DNA of 64,000 nucleotides from assembly GCF_900637055.1 (NCBI RefSeq), contig NZ_LR134338.1, forward strand, positions 3,420,001 to 3,484,000, given 5' to 3'. Positions 28,115 to 37,067 of the stretch are shown here, one piece after another. How positions within the stretch are numbered: the stretch's first letter is position 1; each line of letters opens with the position of its first letter. The notes under the pieces are model-generated. The model worked only from the letters and a program-made list of their open reading frames with translations, had not been told where the DNA came from and did no database searches. Made by a program: the position numbers and the translations under genes. Source of the DNA: Brevibacillus brevis (GTDB lineage: Bacteria; Bacillota; Bacilli; Brevibacillales; Brevibacillaceae).

Positions 28115-30969
28115 ATACCGTCACTACATTGGTTCTAGACGGAGAGCTTTTGGCAGACGGACAATTCTTGATTACTGGCAAAGACACGCAAGGAGCAGTG
28201 GTCGATCCAGAAGAATTGGCAGGAACACTGTTTGCGTGGGATGAGTCCTCCTATTACGGAACCTTCCTGGACAAAAGCGAGCATGGCGTACTGCTCAGTC
28301 CTGCCAAGGCCCTCTCCTTTTTCGTCTCCCCCCAGTGGCTTTTGCATCGGACCTATTCATCCAGCATGCCATTTGAACAATTTACGCATGTAGCGGTAAT
28401 GATCCGTGACAGGCTCGCAGAAGGCTCTATTGCCCCTGATTTTTCTTCCTGGAAAAAAGGCCAAATCGGCTGGAGAGCCCTGCATACTCCCGGCGATTTT
28501 CCGGAGTATGGTCACAAGTGGCTTTCGCTCGTCCTGGAGGAATCCTTGCACGGCAATGGCGAGATTGGACGAAAGTGGGAGCAGCTATTGACGCAATACC
28601 CGGCCCTGTATGTCATAGGCGCCGAGCTTTCTCCACACCTTCAGGAACAGGAATGGTTGCAATCGATAGGCTGGCTGCCAGATACGACACCGTTTCGCAC
28701 ATGCTTGCAAATCGTCGAGGCCGAGGAGCACCCCAATGACTGGCAACTCCACGTGTATTTGCAGAATCGTGAAGAGCCAGATCAGTTATTTCTCATTGAG
28801 CCACACCAGTTGACGGCTGAGGGAGTAGTCACCGCACGTATCCCTGCTGACTGGCGTGAACACTGGAGTCGTTTTCTTACGGACCTGGCCAAATGCAAAG
28901 AGATTCTCCCCTGGCAAAAAGACAACCAGGAGAATCAAAGCCGTTTTCTCACCCGACTGACGAATGAGCAAGCATGGATCTTTTTGACGTCGAGTAGTTT
29001 GCAGTTGGTGCAAGCCGGTATTCACGTCTTTCTGCCAGCATGGTGGGAACAAGTACGGCGGGTAAAACCAAAGCTAAAAGCCAAGATTACAACCTCTGTC
29101 GGGGCTAGCAGACAATCCTTCCTGGGTGTCTCCCAGCTCATGGATTTTGAATGGAAGCTCGCCTTGGGACCTGTGGAGCTCAGCGAAGAGGAATTTGAGG
29201 AACTCATTAAACAAAAACAGCGCCTGCTGAAAATTCGCGGGCATTGGGTACAATTGACTCCCGATCTTTTCTTGCAGCTACAGGAAGCGCTCAAGAAAAA
29301 CCAAGCGAAAAACGGCATGTCCCTACGTGATGTCATGCGAATGCACCTTGCCCCTACAGTGGAGGTTGAGGAGCTACCCGATGATGAGTTCGAGTTCGAC
29401 ACTTCCCTAACGGTTGAAGTTCAGCTAAACCAGCATTTGCGAGAGCTGTTGAATCAATTGCAGGAAACAAAGCGCATCCCGATCATGGAGCAGCCATCTA
29501 CTTTTCACGGGACGTTGCGAAATTATCAGCTGGAAGGCAGTTCGTGGCTGTTCTTTTTACGCCGTTTTGGGCTGGGAGCTTGTCTGGCTGATGACATGGG
29601 ATTGGGAAAAACGGTTCAATTTATTACCTATTTGCTTCATGTCAAACAACATGGCCCAGCCAGTACTCCATCTCTTCTAATCTGCCCGACCTCCGTCATA
29701 GGCAACTGGCAAAAAGAGCTGAAGCGCTTTGCCCCCTCTCTTCACGTGATGATTCACTATGGCAATGATCGTCAAAAAAAGGAGGCGTTTTTGCCAGCGA
29801 TCAAGGGAGCGGATCTGGTCATTACCTCCTACGCCCTGTCCCATTTAGATGAGCAGGAGCTAGGAATGGTTACATGGGATACGATATGTCTCGACGAGGC
29901 GCAAAATATTAAAAACGCCTATACAAAGCAAGCGTCCGCTGTGCGCGATTTGAAAGCATGGCACCGGATCGCTCTCACAGGCACTCCGATCGAAAATCGT
30001 CTGAGTGAGCTCTGGTCCATTTTTGATTTCTTGAATCCTGGCTACTTGGGAAGTCTCGGAGAATTTACCCAGCGCTTTGTTCACCCCATCGAGCGCGACC
30101 AAGACCAGCAGCTCATCAATCAAGTGCAACGACTCATTCAGCCTTTCCTGCTCCGGCGTGTGAAAACCGATCCGAACATTCAGCTCGACTTGCCAGACAA
30201 GAATGAGAGCAAGGAATATGTACCGCTGACTACCGAGCAAGGCGCACTTTATGAGACAGCGATTCAAGATATGTTTGATCGTATGGAAAAAGCCTCCCCT
30301 ATGGAGCGGCGCGGTCTGATTCTGACGACACTGACACGTCTCAAACAATTGTGTGACCATCCCGCCCTGATTTTGAATGAAATCTCAACAACAGATGAAG
30401 CCAGTCGCTCACACAAATTGGAAAGGCTGCTGGAATTGGTGGAGGATATTCGCCAAAAGAAAGAGCGTTGCCTGATTTTTACCCAATACATTGAAATGGG
30501 CAATTTGCTCCAACGGGTGCTGACACGAGAAGGCTATGGACCTGTCTACTTCCTAAATGGGGCCACGAAGAAAGAAAAACGCGATGAGATGATCGCTCGT
30601 TTTCAAGACCCGACACTTCCGGACCATGAACGCGGGGCCATCTTTATTCTTTCCTTGCGCGCGGGTGGAACCGGCTTGAACTTAACGGAAGCCAACCATG
30701 TCATTCACGTAGATCGCTGGTGGAATCCTGCGGTAGAAAATCAGGCCACTGACCGAGCTCATCGCATAGGGCAGCAGCGCAATGTTCACGTCTACAAATT
30801 CATCTCGCTCGGGACGATTGAGGAACGCATTGATGAGATGATGGAGAGAAAGCTATCGTTGAGCCAGCAAATTGTCGGGACAGGCGAAAGCTGGATCACG
30901 GAGCTATCAACGGAAGAGCTGCGGGACTTGTTCACCCTTCGCCATGATTGGCTAGACACGAAAGGATAG
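28111..30969 (+). CDS. ywqA: SNF2-family DNA translocase/helicase (YwqA-like)
   Basis: 952 residues. The C-terminal half has the full Swi2/Snf2 engine: Walker A DDMGLGKT near residue 495, a DEAQ box (CLDEAQNIKN) near residue 595, LTGTPIENRLSELWSIFDFL, and motifs V/VI in RAGGTGLNLTEA and ATDRAHRIGQ. The N-terminal ~450 residues fit the bacterial SNF2 N-terminal regions. Starts by 4-nt overlap with the SWIM gene. Expected to move along double-stranded DNA using ATP and remodel bound proteins. Confidence 0.93.
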   Translation: MNTVTTLVLDGELLADGQFLITGKDTQGAVVDPEELAGTLFAWDESSYYGTFLDKSEHGVLLSPAKALSFFVSPQWLLHRTYSSSMPFEQFTHVAVMIRDRLAEGSIAPDFSSWKKGQIGWRALHTPGDFPEYGHKWLSLVLEESLHGNGEIGRKWEQLLTQYPALYVIGAELSPHLQEQEWLQSIGWLPDTTPFRTCLQIVEAEEHPNDWQLHVYLQNREEPDQLFLIEPHQLTAEGVVTARIPADWREHWSRFLTDLAKCKEILPWQKDNQENQSRFLTRLTNEQAWIFLTSSSLQLVQAGIHVFLPAWWEQVRRVKPKLKAKITTSVGASRQSFLGVSQLMDFEWKLALGPVELSEEEFEELIKQKQRLLKIRGHWVQLTPDLFLQLQEALKKNQAKNGMSLRDVMRMHLAPTVEVEELPDDEFEFDTSLTVEVQLNQHLRELLNQLQETKRIPIMEQPSTFHGTLRNYQLEGSSWLFFLRRFGLGACLADDMGLGKTVQFITYLLHVKQHGPASTPSLLICPTSVIGNWQKELKRFAPSLHVMIHYGNDRQKKEAFLPAIKGADLVITSYALSHLDEQELGMVTWDTICLDEAQNIKNAYTKQASAVRDLKAWHRIALTGTPIENRLSELWSIFDFLNPGYLGSLGEFTQRFVHPIERDQDQQLINQVQRLIQPFLLRRVKTDPNIQLDLPDKNESKEYVPLTTEQGALYETAIQDMFDRMEKASPMERRGLILTTLTRLKQLCDHPALILNEISTTDEASRSHKLERLLELVEDIRQKKERCLIFTQYIEMGNLLQRVLTREGYGPVYFLNGATKKEKRDEMIARFQDPTLPDHERGAIFILSLRAGGTGLNLTEANHVIHVDRWWNPAVENQATDRAHRIGQQRNVHVYKFISLGTIEERIDEMMERKLSLSQQIVGTGESWITELSTEELRDLFTLRHDWLDTKG

Positions 30970-30976
30970 ATGGAGA

Positions 30977-31114
30977 ATGGAGCCAGTGAAACAAAACGAC
31001 AGCAACTCCACTATGCGCCGTCCTACAGAAGAGCCCAAGCTGCCCGAGGCATGGCTGCGTTTTTTGGAAGCTGTTCAAGAACATTTTTCCGATAACCAAA
31101 CAAAGAAAAAGTAA
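30977..31114 (+). CDS. Small hypothetical protein, 45 residues, downstream of ywqA
   Basis: ATG at 30977 follows AAAGG by 11 nt and reads 45 codons to TAA at 31112, just before the operon terminator. The product is charged and hydrophilic, with a helix-compatible centre (LPEAWLRFLEAVQEHF) and a lysine-rich tail. Not recognised. It lies 7 nt after the ywqA stop, so it could be a third, small component of that operon. Confidence 0.45.
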   Translation: MEPVKQNDSNSTMRRPTEEPKLPEAWLRFLEAVQEHFSDNQTKKK

Positions 31115-31116
31115 GT

Positions 31117-31164
31117 AAAAAACCCAAGGCCTGATCACGTTATGGATCGAGCCTTGGGTTTGAT
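31117..31164. terminator. Bidirectional terminator between ywqA operon and EAL-kinase gene
   Basis: AACCCAAGGC (31121-31130) pairs with GCCTTGGGTT (31151-31160), with inner GATC/GATC. A-run left, T-run right. The end of the convergent kinase gene (31140) falls in the loop, so its last codons form one arm. Confidence 0.8.
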
Positions 31165-33098
31165 TTTCCTAGTGGAAAGGAAACCTCCACTGTCGTCCCT
31201 TTATTCGGGGTACTCGAAAAATGGATATACCCGTCGTGTGCCTGAATGATTTTATAACAAATCATAAGTCCTAGCCCGGTCCCCTTCTCTTTCGTGCTAT
31301 AAAAAGGCTCCCCTAATCGTTTCAGACGTTCTTCCGCCATACCGCAACCTTGATCAACAATTCTAATCATCACATGCTCGCTTTCTTTACACATTGCCAT
31401 GATCTGAATCGTCCCACCATCATGCATCGATTCAACGGAGTTTGACAGGAGATTCATAAAAAGCTGCTGAATTTGATTCTGATCGCACCATATCATGCTC
31501 CCCTCCACTTCCTTGACATCCAGCACTAGATGGTGACGTTCTAGCTTTATTTGCACCAATCGTGTAACCTGTCGCAGCAAATCCGCTAGATTTTTTGGTT
31601 CGTACGGTTCTGTGCACTCTCTTGATAAAAAGACGTATTCTCGCAAGACACTCTCTAATTGGTGAAATTCAGCCTGCATAATATCAAAATATTCCCTCTT
31701 CCATTGGTCTCGACGGAGCAATTGTACGAAGCCTTTGATGGAAGTTACCGGGTTTCGTATTTCGTGCGCAACCCCGGCAGCCATTTGCCCAATGACGGAT
31801 AGCTTGTCCATCTTTTGTAAAAACTCTTCTGTTTGCACATGCTTCGTGTGATTTCGAATGATAAATATGACTTGATTCGTCTCATGTTCTTCATGTATCA
31901 CCGGGGTGCCTTTTGCCTCCAGCGTGATCTTTTTGCCATTCCGGTCCGGGCAAGTAAATGTAATGAGACGAGGCTGCTTCTCCACCGTGATTTGACGAAT
32001 CGTTTGCATAACAAGCCTGCCCGTTTCCAGTGGCAGTACAGCTAACAGGTGGCGATTCACTACTTCATCAGGAGCAATTTCCAGAACGGATTGAACGGAT
32101 GGAGAAATATACGTAATGATCCCCTGACTATTGATGATCACGATAATATCAGACAAGTTTTCTGCGATCATTCGATATGTCGATTCATTCACATGTTGCT
32201 GCTTGCGAAGAACGTCTCCTCGCTCGCTATGTTCCACTTCGTATGTATCAAAAGCTCGGTGCTGTCCGTCATTGAGTAGTAGAAATGCACTGTTCCTAAA
32301 CCTTTCCTCACGCTTCAACACACGAGCCAAGTCTTCAGCAGGCATGGGCTCACTAAACCAAAATCCTTGAGCAGAATCACAACCAAGCTGCCAAAGAAAC
32401 TCCAGTTGTTCTTGCGTCTCTACACCTTCTGCCGTTACTTGCACGCCCAGACTTCGTGCCATCGCCATAACGGTTTTGATAACGGTCGCCTGTGTGACAT
32501 CGCTCATGCATTCCCTTACACAGGTTTGATCGATTTTTAGCTTGTTCATGGCAAAACGGGATAGATGTTGAATGCAGCTATAGCCCTTCCCAAAATCATC
32601 CAGGCTGATTTTTACCCCGATTCTTTTTAATTCTGCTAAAATCTCGATGGTACGCTCCCCATCTCTGGTAGAATCCTCGGTAAATTCCAGCTCCAAGTAG
32701 TGAGGCTGCAGTTTTGTTTCATCTAAGATCGCTTGAATCCTGCTACCCAACTGGTCCGATTCCAAGGTATAAGATGACAGATTCACGCATGTCACAAGAG
32801 GTGGCAGTCCAGCGTCCTGCCAAGCTTTGTTCTGCTTGCAAGCCGTTCTGATCACCCATTCTTCTACCAAAAGAATCAACCCACTCTTTTCTGCTAACCA
32901 AAATACCCAATCCGGGGTCAGTAGCCCTCTTTGATGATGGTTCCATCTTACCAGAGCTTCTGCTCCGATTATTTTGCCTGTCCTCAAGTCGTAGAGAGGT
33001 TGATAATAAAGGCTAAGCTGCTGATTGACAACCGCATGATGAAAATCTCGAACGTAGCGATCCAGTTCCTTTTGGTTCATTGTCTGTATACGAACCAC
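31140..33098 (-). CDS. EAL-PAS-histidine kinase fusion protein
   Basis: 652 residues. An N-terminal EAL domain (about 10-260) keeps key phosphodiesterase positions: AEALVRW near 48, NLSS near 102, LEFTED, DDFGKGYS, LKID and AEGVET near 222. A PAS domain (about 305-425) follows, then HisKA with phospho-acceptor His in VAHEIRNP near 445 and HATPase_c with NLLSNS, DQGCGM and GTGLGL. No membrane segment or receiver is present, so it is probably cytosolic. The kinase part resembles sporulation phosphorelay kinases. EAL domains usually sit C-terminal to sensors; here the order is reversed. GTG at 33098 is used, with AGGA about 5 nt upstream. No cognate response regulator is adjacent. Confidence 0.88.
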   Translation of the reverse strand: MVRIQTMNQKELDRYVRDFHHAVVNQQLSLYYQPLYDLRTGKIIGAEALVRWNHHQRGLLTPDWVFWLAEKSGLILLVEEWVIRTACKQNKAWQDAGLPPLVTCVNLSSYTLESDQLGSRIQAILDETKLQPHYLELEFTEDSTRDGERTIEILAELKRIGVKISLDDFGKGYSCIQHLSRFAMNKLKIDQTCVRECMSDVTQATVIKTVMAMARSLGVQVTAEGVETQEQLEFLWQLGCDSAQGFWFSEPMPAEDLARVLKREERFRNSAFLLLNDGQHRAFDTYEVEHSERGDVLRKQQHVNESTYRMIAENLSDIIVIINSQGIITYISPSVQSVLEIAPDEVVNRHLLAVLPLETGRLVMQTIRQITVEKQPRLITFTCPDRNGKKITLEAKGTPVIHEEHETNQVIFIIRNHTKHVQTEEFLQKMDKLSVIGQMAAGVAHEIRNPVTSIKGFVQLLRRDQWKREYFDIMQAEFHQLESVLREYVFLSRECTEPYEPKNLADLLRQVTRLVQIKLERHHLVLDVKEVEGSMIWCDQNQIQQLFMNLLSNSVESMHDGGTIQIMAMCKESEHVMIRIVDQGCGMAEERLKRLGEPFYSTKEKGTGLGLMICYKIIQAHDGYIHFSSTPNKGTTVEVSFPLGKSNPRLDP

Positions 33099-33192
33099 GC
33101 CTTCCTGGAAATCATTCTGATTTTTCCAACTTTACCCCTGACTCTACTTTAAAGGAAGAAGCTAGCACATGTCCATACGTCTACGGTGATAG

Positions 33193-33217
33193 AAAAAACC
33201 CTCCACAAAGGGAGGGT
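33193..33217 (-). terminator. Terminator of the FhuF-like iron operon
   Basis: ACCCTCC (33198-33204) pairs with GGAGGGT (33211-33217); on the minus strand TTTTTT follows. Confidence 0.78.
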
Positions 33218-33220
33218 CAG

Positions 33221-34003
33221 CTACGCGCGAATTCTCATCAGAGCGCGCTCTTCTTCTTTTATCCGCGGACAGGTATAGCAATACTTTTGCTCCCCCGTCT
33301 TATAGTACAAACAGCATTGATTCTTGATGCGCACTTTCGCTTGGGGATCACGCATATCCTCGATCCAGCGCACATTCACGCGAAATGGATTTTTTTGCAA
33401 TCCAAAGCTCTCGCCTTCCAGCTGATTACAGAGAACATCGTAATCAGCCTTCACTTGTTGCTTGATACGATCCTGTTCTACCAACGCCACAAAAGCATCC
33501 GTATGGTAATTGAACTTGGTCGGGAACTGTCCCCAGAGCATCGCTTCTGGATTTCCCGTTACCTTTGCAAGAGTCGTGAGCAACGGGTGCAGGAAGTCTT
33601 GAAAATACGCACGATAGCATTCCTTCAGCCAGATTGCACGCTCTGCTTCGCTGGTAGGTGCTTCTACGATCTCATACGCCGGGATCACAAAGACGAATTG
33701 CGGATAATCATCCTCGTAAAACAGTTCAATCGTCATATTATCCAGCGTCATGGTAAGTGCTCGGTTCCAGACAGAGATCATGTACTGAAGACCGAGAGAA
33801 GGGCTCGTGAGCCAACTGCTGATGTAAGTACCAGCAGCAATCAGCTCATGTGCCTTGATTAGCGGAGCATAGATTTGTACGATCTCATTCATATGTGTCG
33901 GGTCTACCAAATCTCTTGCCTTCATGGAAAATAAGGCATTGGGTCTCGGTTTTGAAGAAATATCAAACCGTTGTGCGATAAAATCGTCATTCCATTCTTG
34001 CAT
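33221..34003 (-). CDS. FhuF-like siderophore-iron reductase
   Basis: 260 residues ending in the FhuF 2Fe-2S signature CC-x10-C-x2-C (NQCCLYYKTGEQKYCYTCPR near residues 236-255). FhuF-type proteins reduce ferric iron held by hydroxamate siderophores in the cytosol. ATG at 34003 has AGAGGGAG upstream. It follows the ABC exporter gene by 24 nt, and a Fur box heads the pair, so iron control is likely. Confidence 0.83.
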   Translation of the reverse strand: MQEWNDDFIAQRFDISSKPRPNALFSMKARDLVDPTHMNEIVQIYAPLIKAHELIAAGTYISSWLTSPSLGLQYMISVWNRALTMTLDNMTIELFYEDDYPQFVFVIPAYEIVEAPTSEAERAIWLKECYRAYFQDFLHPLLTTLAKVTGNPEAMLWGQFPTKFNYHTDAFVALVEQDRIKQQVKADYDVLCNQLEGESFGLQKNPFRVNVRWIEDMRDPQAKVRIKNQCCLYYKTGEQKYCYTCPRIKEEERALMRIRA

Positions 34004-34027
34004 CACGATCTCCCTCTCTATTCCTTA

Positions 34028-35772
34028 TCAAGAAAAAACGCTGTTCGACTGGTCGAGGTACGTGCCGAACTGTGCTTGATACAGTCTGCTATAGATGCCT
34101 TCACGAGCCAAGAGTTGATCATGACTTCCCTGCTCCGTGATGCCTTGTTCCGTCACAACGATGATTCGATCTGCATTTTTAATAGTAGCCAATCTGTGGG
34201 CGATCACCAATGTCGTACGACCTTTGGACAATTCCTGCAAGGACTGCTGGATCGCCGCCTCCGTTTCGGTATCGAGTGCAGAGGTAGCTTCATCCAAAAT
34301 CAGGATCGGCGGGTTTTTCAAGAACATGCGCGCAATCGCCAGTCTTTGTTTTTGACCACCGGACAATTTGACTCCGCGTTCACCGATGATCGTCTCCAGA
34401 CCAGCAAGCTGAGAACGGATAAACTCTTCTAGTTTAGCCAGACGCGCTGCCTCCCAGATCTCTTCCTCTGAAGCGTTTAGTTTTCCATACGCGATATTTT
34501 CGCGAATCGTCCCTGAAAAGAGGAACACATCTTGCTGAACGATCCCGATTTGGCTGCGCAATGACCATAGCGTGATTTGGCGGATATCCATTCCATCAAT
34601 GGAGATGCTGCCCCCGTCGATTTCATAAAATCTCGGCAAGAGACTGCACAATGTGGTTTTTCCTGCTCCAGATGGGCCTACAAACGCAATGGTCTCGCCC
34701 GCCCGGATGTTCAAATCAATGTTTTGCAAAACAGAAGACTCTTGGTCGTAGCTAAACGAAACATTCTTGTACGAGATATCGCCCTTCAACGCCTCTACCT
34801 GGATAGCATCTGGAGCATCCGCAATATCCGGTGCTGTGTCCATGATTTCGATGTAGCGCTTGAAGCCGGCGATCCCTTTTGGATAGCTCTCAATAATCGC
34901 ATTAATTTTCTCCAACGGACGGAAAAATACATTCGTTAACAGCAAGAAAGCGACAAATTCACCGTAGGTCAATGCACCTTGAATAACAAACCAGCTGCCG
35001 CAAATCAGGACAAATAAATTGACTAAACGCATCAGCACGTAACTGACGGAAATATTTTGAGCCATGATTTTGTAGGACAATAGCTTCGTGATCCGGAAAC
35101 GCTGGTTGTTCTCTGCGAATCTTTTGTTTTCAAATTGCTCGTTGGCAAAAGCTTGTACGACACGCATTCCACCTACGTTGTCCTCAACACGTGCGTTGAA
35201 ATCGGCCATGTCGCCGTACAGACGGTGGAACGCTCCCGTCATTTTACGGTTGAAGTAAACAACAAAGAATATCAAGAGCGGAATCACCAAAAACGTAAGC
35301 AGCGCCATTTCTTCATTAATATTGAACATCAAAAGAAACGCACCGATCAGCGTCATCACGGCGATAAACAAATCTTCCGGACCGTGGTGAGCGACCTCCC
35401 CGATCTCCATCAAGTCATTCGTTAGGCGAGATAGCAGATGCCCCGTCTTGGTATTATCGAAAAAGCGGAAGAGAGCTTTTGAATATGGTCGTACAGCTTC
35501 TTGCGCATATCCGTCTCGATATTAATCCCGAGCATATGTCCCCAGTACGTGACGACATAGTTCATTCCGGCGTTAAGACCATACAGAGCCAAAAGTCCAA
35601 TGCACGCCCACACGATCATGTTCCAATCCTTGCTTGGAAGTAATTGATCGACAACCATGTTCACTGCAAGCGGAAATCCCAACTCCAACAAGGCAACGAA
35701 TACTGCACACGTGAAGTCGAGGATAAATAATCCACGATAAGGCCGATAGTAAGAAAAAAATCTGCGAAGCAT
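34028..35772 (-). pseudogene. ABC exporter (fused permease-ATPase), split by a one-base frameshift
   Basis: Two frames make one full-length (about 580 residue) ABC exporter. The first, 35772 to 35422, encodes membrane segments 1-2 and runs off frame after HIQKLSS. The second, ending at 34028, resumes in frame and in register as RFFDNTKTGHLLSRLTNDL, before its nominal ATG, and carries Walker A GPSGAGKT, signature LSGGQ and Walker B ILILDEATSALD. Adding one T on the minus strand (one A on the plus strand near 35469-35470) restores a single protein. It may be a sequencing error or a recent real lesion. With a Fur box upstream and a FhuF-like reductase downstream it probably exported a siderophore or other iron-related compound (inference). 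Confidence 0.85.
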
Positions 35773-35824
35773 GGAAGCAGCAACTCCTCTCTCTCAAGAA
35801 CAACATAAATCAACTCTTTGATTT

Positions 35825-35839
35825 TGAAAATCATTTTCA
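35825..35839. promoter_or_regulatory. Fur box upstream of ABC exporter/FhuF-like operon
   Basis: TGAAAATCATTTTCA is a perfect 7-1-7 inverted repeat, the core form of Bacillus Fur boxes. On the minus strand a TATAAT lies immediately upstream of it, so bound Fur would block the promoter. The first start codon is about 53 nt downstream. Confidence 0.75.
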
Positions 35840-35907
35840 TTATATATGGATTTGACTTTGATATCGATGTTTTATTGGAATTTTTTTCTTCGCGGAGCAC
35901 ATTGGCA

Positions 35908-35961
35908 TAAAAAAAACGATTCGAACCTCTTGATCCATCAAGGAATGGGAGGCTCAAATCG
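35908..35961 (-). terminator. Terminator after the P1 peptidase remnant
   Basis: A 13-bp stem with two G:T pairs (35917-35929 with 35949-35961) followed on the minus strand by eight Ts. It survives although the gene it served is truncated. Confidence 0.75.
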
Positions 35962-35970
35962 GAATTTCAC

Positions 35971-36510
35971 TCAGCGTACATCTTGATAAGCAGGTACCCC
36001 ACCCGCTCCTTTGGCAGAGAGGATCGCATTGACGACCGCTTCCGCCAGCACTTCTACACTCAGCGTCCCGACGAGATTGACCGAAGCATCCACGCCCCCT
36101 GTGGCGATGGCAAAAATCGTATCTCCATCACTCATCGTATGAACCGGATGAATGGTTTTGGCGAGTCCATTATGCGCCATTTGCGCAACTTTATTCGCTT
36201 GTACTTTATTCAAATTGGCGTTGCTCGCAACCACTGCGATGGTAGTGTTCGTCCCTGCCGGTACCGGGGGAGTTGCCGCATCAATCATCCAGGACAGGCT
36301 ATCGCGGATATTGCCATCCTCTCCCCTCGCTCCTGCCAAAATTTCTCCGGTGGAGGGTAACCGCACTTCTCCGACAGCGTTCACCGCTACGATTGCACCT
36401 ACGACGAGACCATTTGGCAGACGGCGAGAGGCTGTTCCAAGCCCCCCTAAATCTTTGATGCTGAGATTGTGTGCTGTAAATAGATCAACATCTTTTACAC
36501 AATTCATCAA
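35971..36510 (-). pseudogene. P1 (DmpA/S58) family peptidase, 5'-truncated remnant
   Basis: About 180 residues matching only the C-terminal half of P1-family aminopeptidases (usually 320-350 residues): GGLGTASRRLPNGLVVGAIV, AVNAVGEV, TTIAVVASNANLNKVQANK and DGDTIFAIATG. The N-terminal half that starts the fold is missing. Homology fades near the left edge of the AT-rich island at about 36.5 kb, and the apparent ATG there has no good ribosome site. Read as a gene cut by insertion or replacement. Confidence 0.75.
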
Positions 36511-36681
36511 ATTTTGAACCCATTCTTTACAGTTGCTTATACTAGGTACATCTTGTGCTCATTAACGCATGTACATTTTGGTTACATTGTTCTCAGTACT
36601 TTCGAAAGATGTATTCATAGATTACAACAGATCGCTTTGTTTCAAATGGTTTTATGATATTTTTTTATTTATTTTTTTGCA

Positions 36682-36990
36682 TCACTCCCTAACCGGATTC
36701 TTTGAATATTCTTCAATTCTCTGCATGTCACCATTGGAAGTTATTTTAACATTGATTAGATATGATTCTTGGGCTTTTGTGTTTCTCACTTTTGTCATAT
36801 ATGTCCCATGTGAGAAATTGTAAGTAGGCTCATCTGTCCTTAAGCTCTCAATTGGTAAATTATACTTCTCACTTACATACTCTGTTGCATAGTTAATAGC
36901 CAATGCCTTGTCTCCAGATGTTCCATAAAATATAGTGTAAAGGTTCCAAACTAAAATAATACTTAGTACACTAACTACACCCCAAATCAT
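36682..36990 (-). CDS. Small membrane-anchored protein of unknown function
   Basis: About 102 residues: one N-terminal membrane segment (IWGVVSVLSIILVWNLYTIF) followed by a soluble domain of about 75 residues with alternating strand pattern, somewhat like small PepSY-type or DUF3139-type proteins; I do not recognise it. The ATG at 36990 has no close ribosome site. A GGAGGG lies 8 nt upstream of an in-frame ATT at 37002, which would add four residues (M/I-KKK), so an ATT start is possible. The frame is open back to 37071, but that part is a hairpin. It is 77 nt downstream of the protease gene on the same strand. Confidence 0.55.
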   Translation of the reverse strand: MIWGVVSVLSIILVWNLYTIFYGTSGDKALAINYATEYVSEKYNLPIESLRTDEPTYNFSHGTYMTKVRNTKAQESYLINVKITSNGDMQRIEEYSKNPVRE

Positions 36991-37030
36991 CTTTTTTTTA
37001 ATGGTAACTACCCTCCATCTATATGGAATG

Positions 37031-37058
37031 ATAAGGAGCAGAAACGCCTGCTCCTTAT
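37031..37058. other. Perfect stem-loop between protease and small membrane protein genes
   Basis: ATAAGGAGCAG (37031-37041) and CTGCTCCTTAT (37048-37058) pair perfectly around a 6-nt loop. No T-run follows in the direction of transcription, so it may be an mRNA processing or attenuation site; the arm also hides an AAGGAG ribosome-site-like sequence. Confidence 0.55.
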
Positions 37059-37067
37059 TTAAATGAC

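Noticed and set aside
26510..31114. Complete defence island around the SNF2/SWIM pair
   Set aside because: No nuclease, methyltransferase or other defence component lies alongside; the pair matches chromosomal ywqA-ywqB.
33080..33862. 260-codon plus-strand frame opposite the FhuF-like gene
   Set aside because: Antisense shadow; crosses the iron operon terminator and lacks any domain.
36569..36823. Plus-strand frame in the AT-rich island
   Set aside because: Antisense to the small membrane protein; low-complexity Phe/Leu-rich translation from AT-rich DNA.
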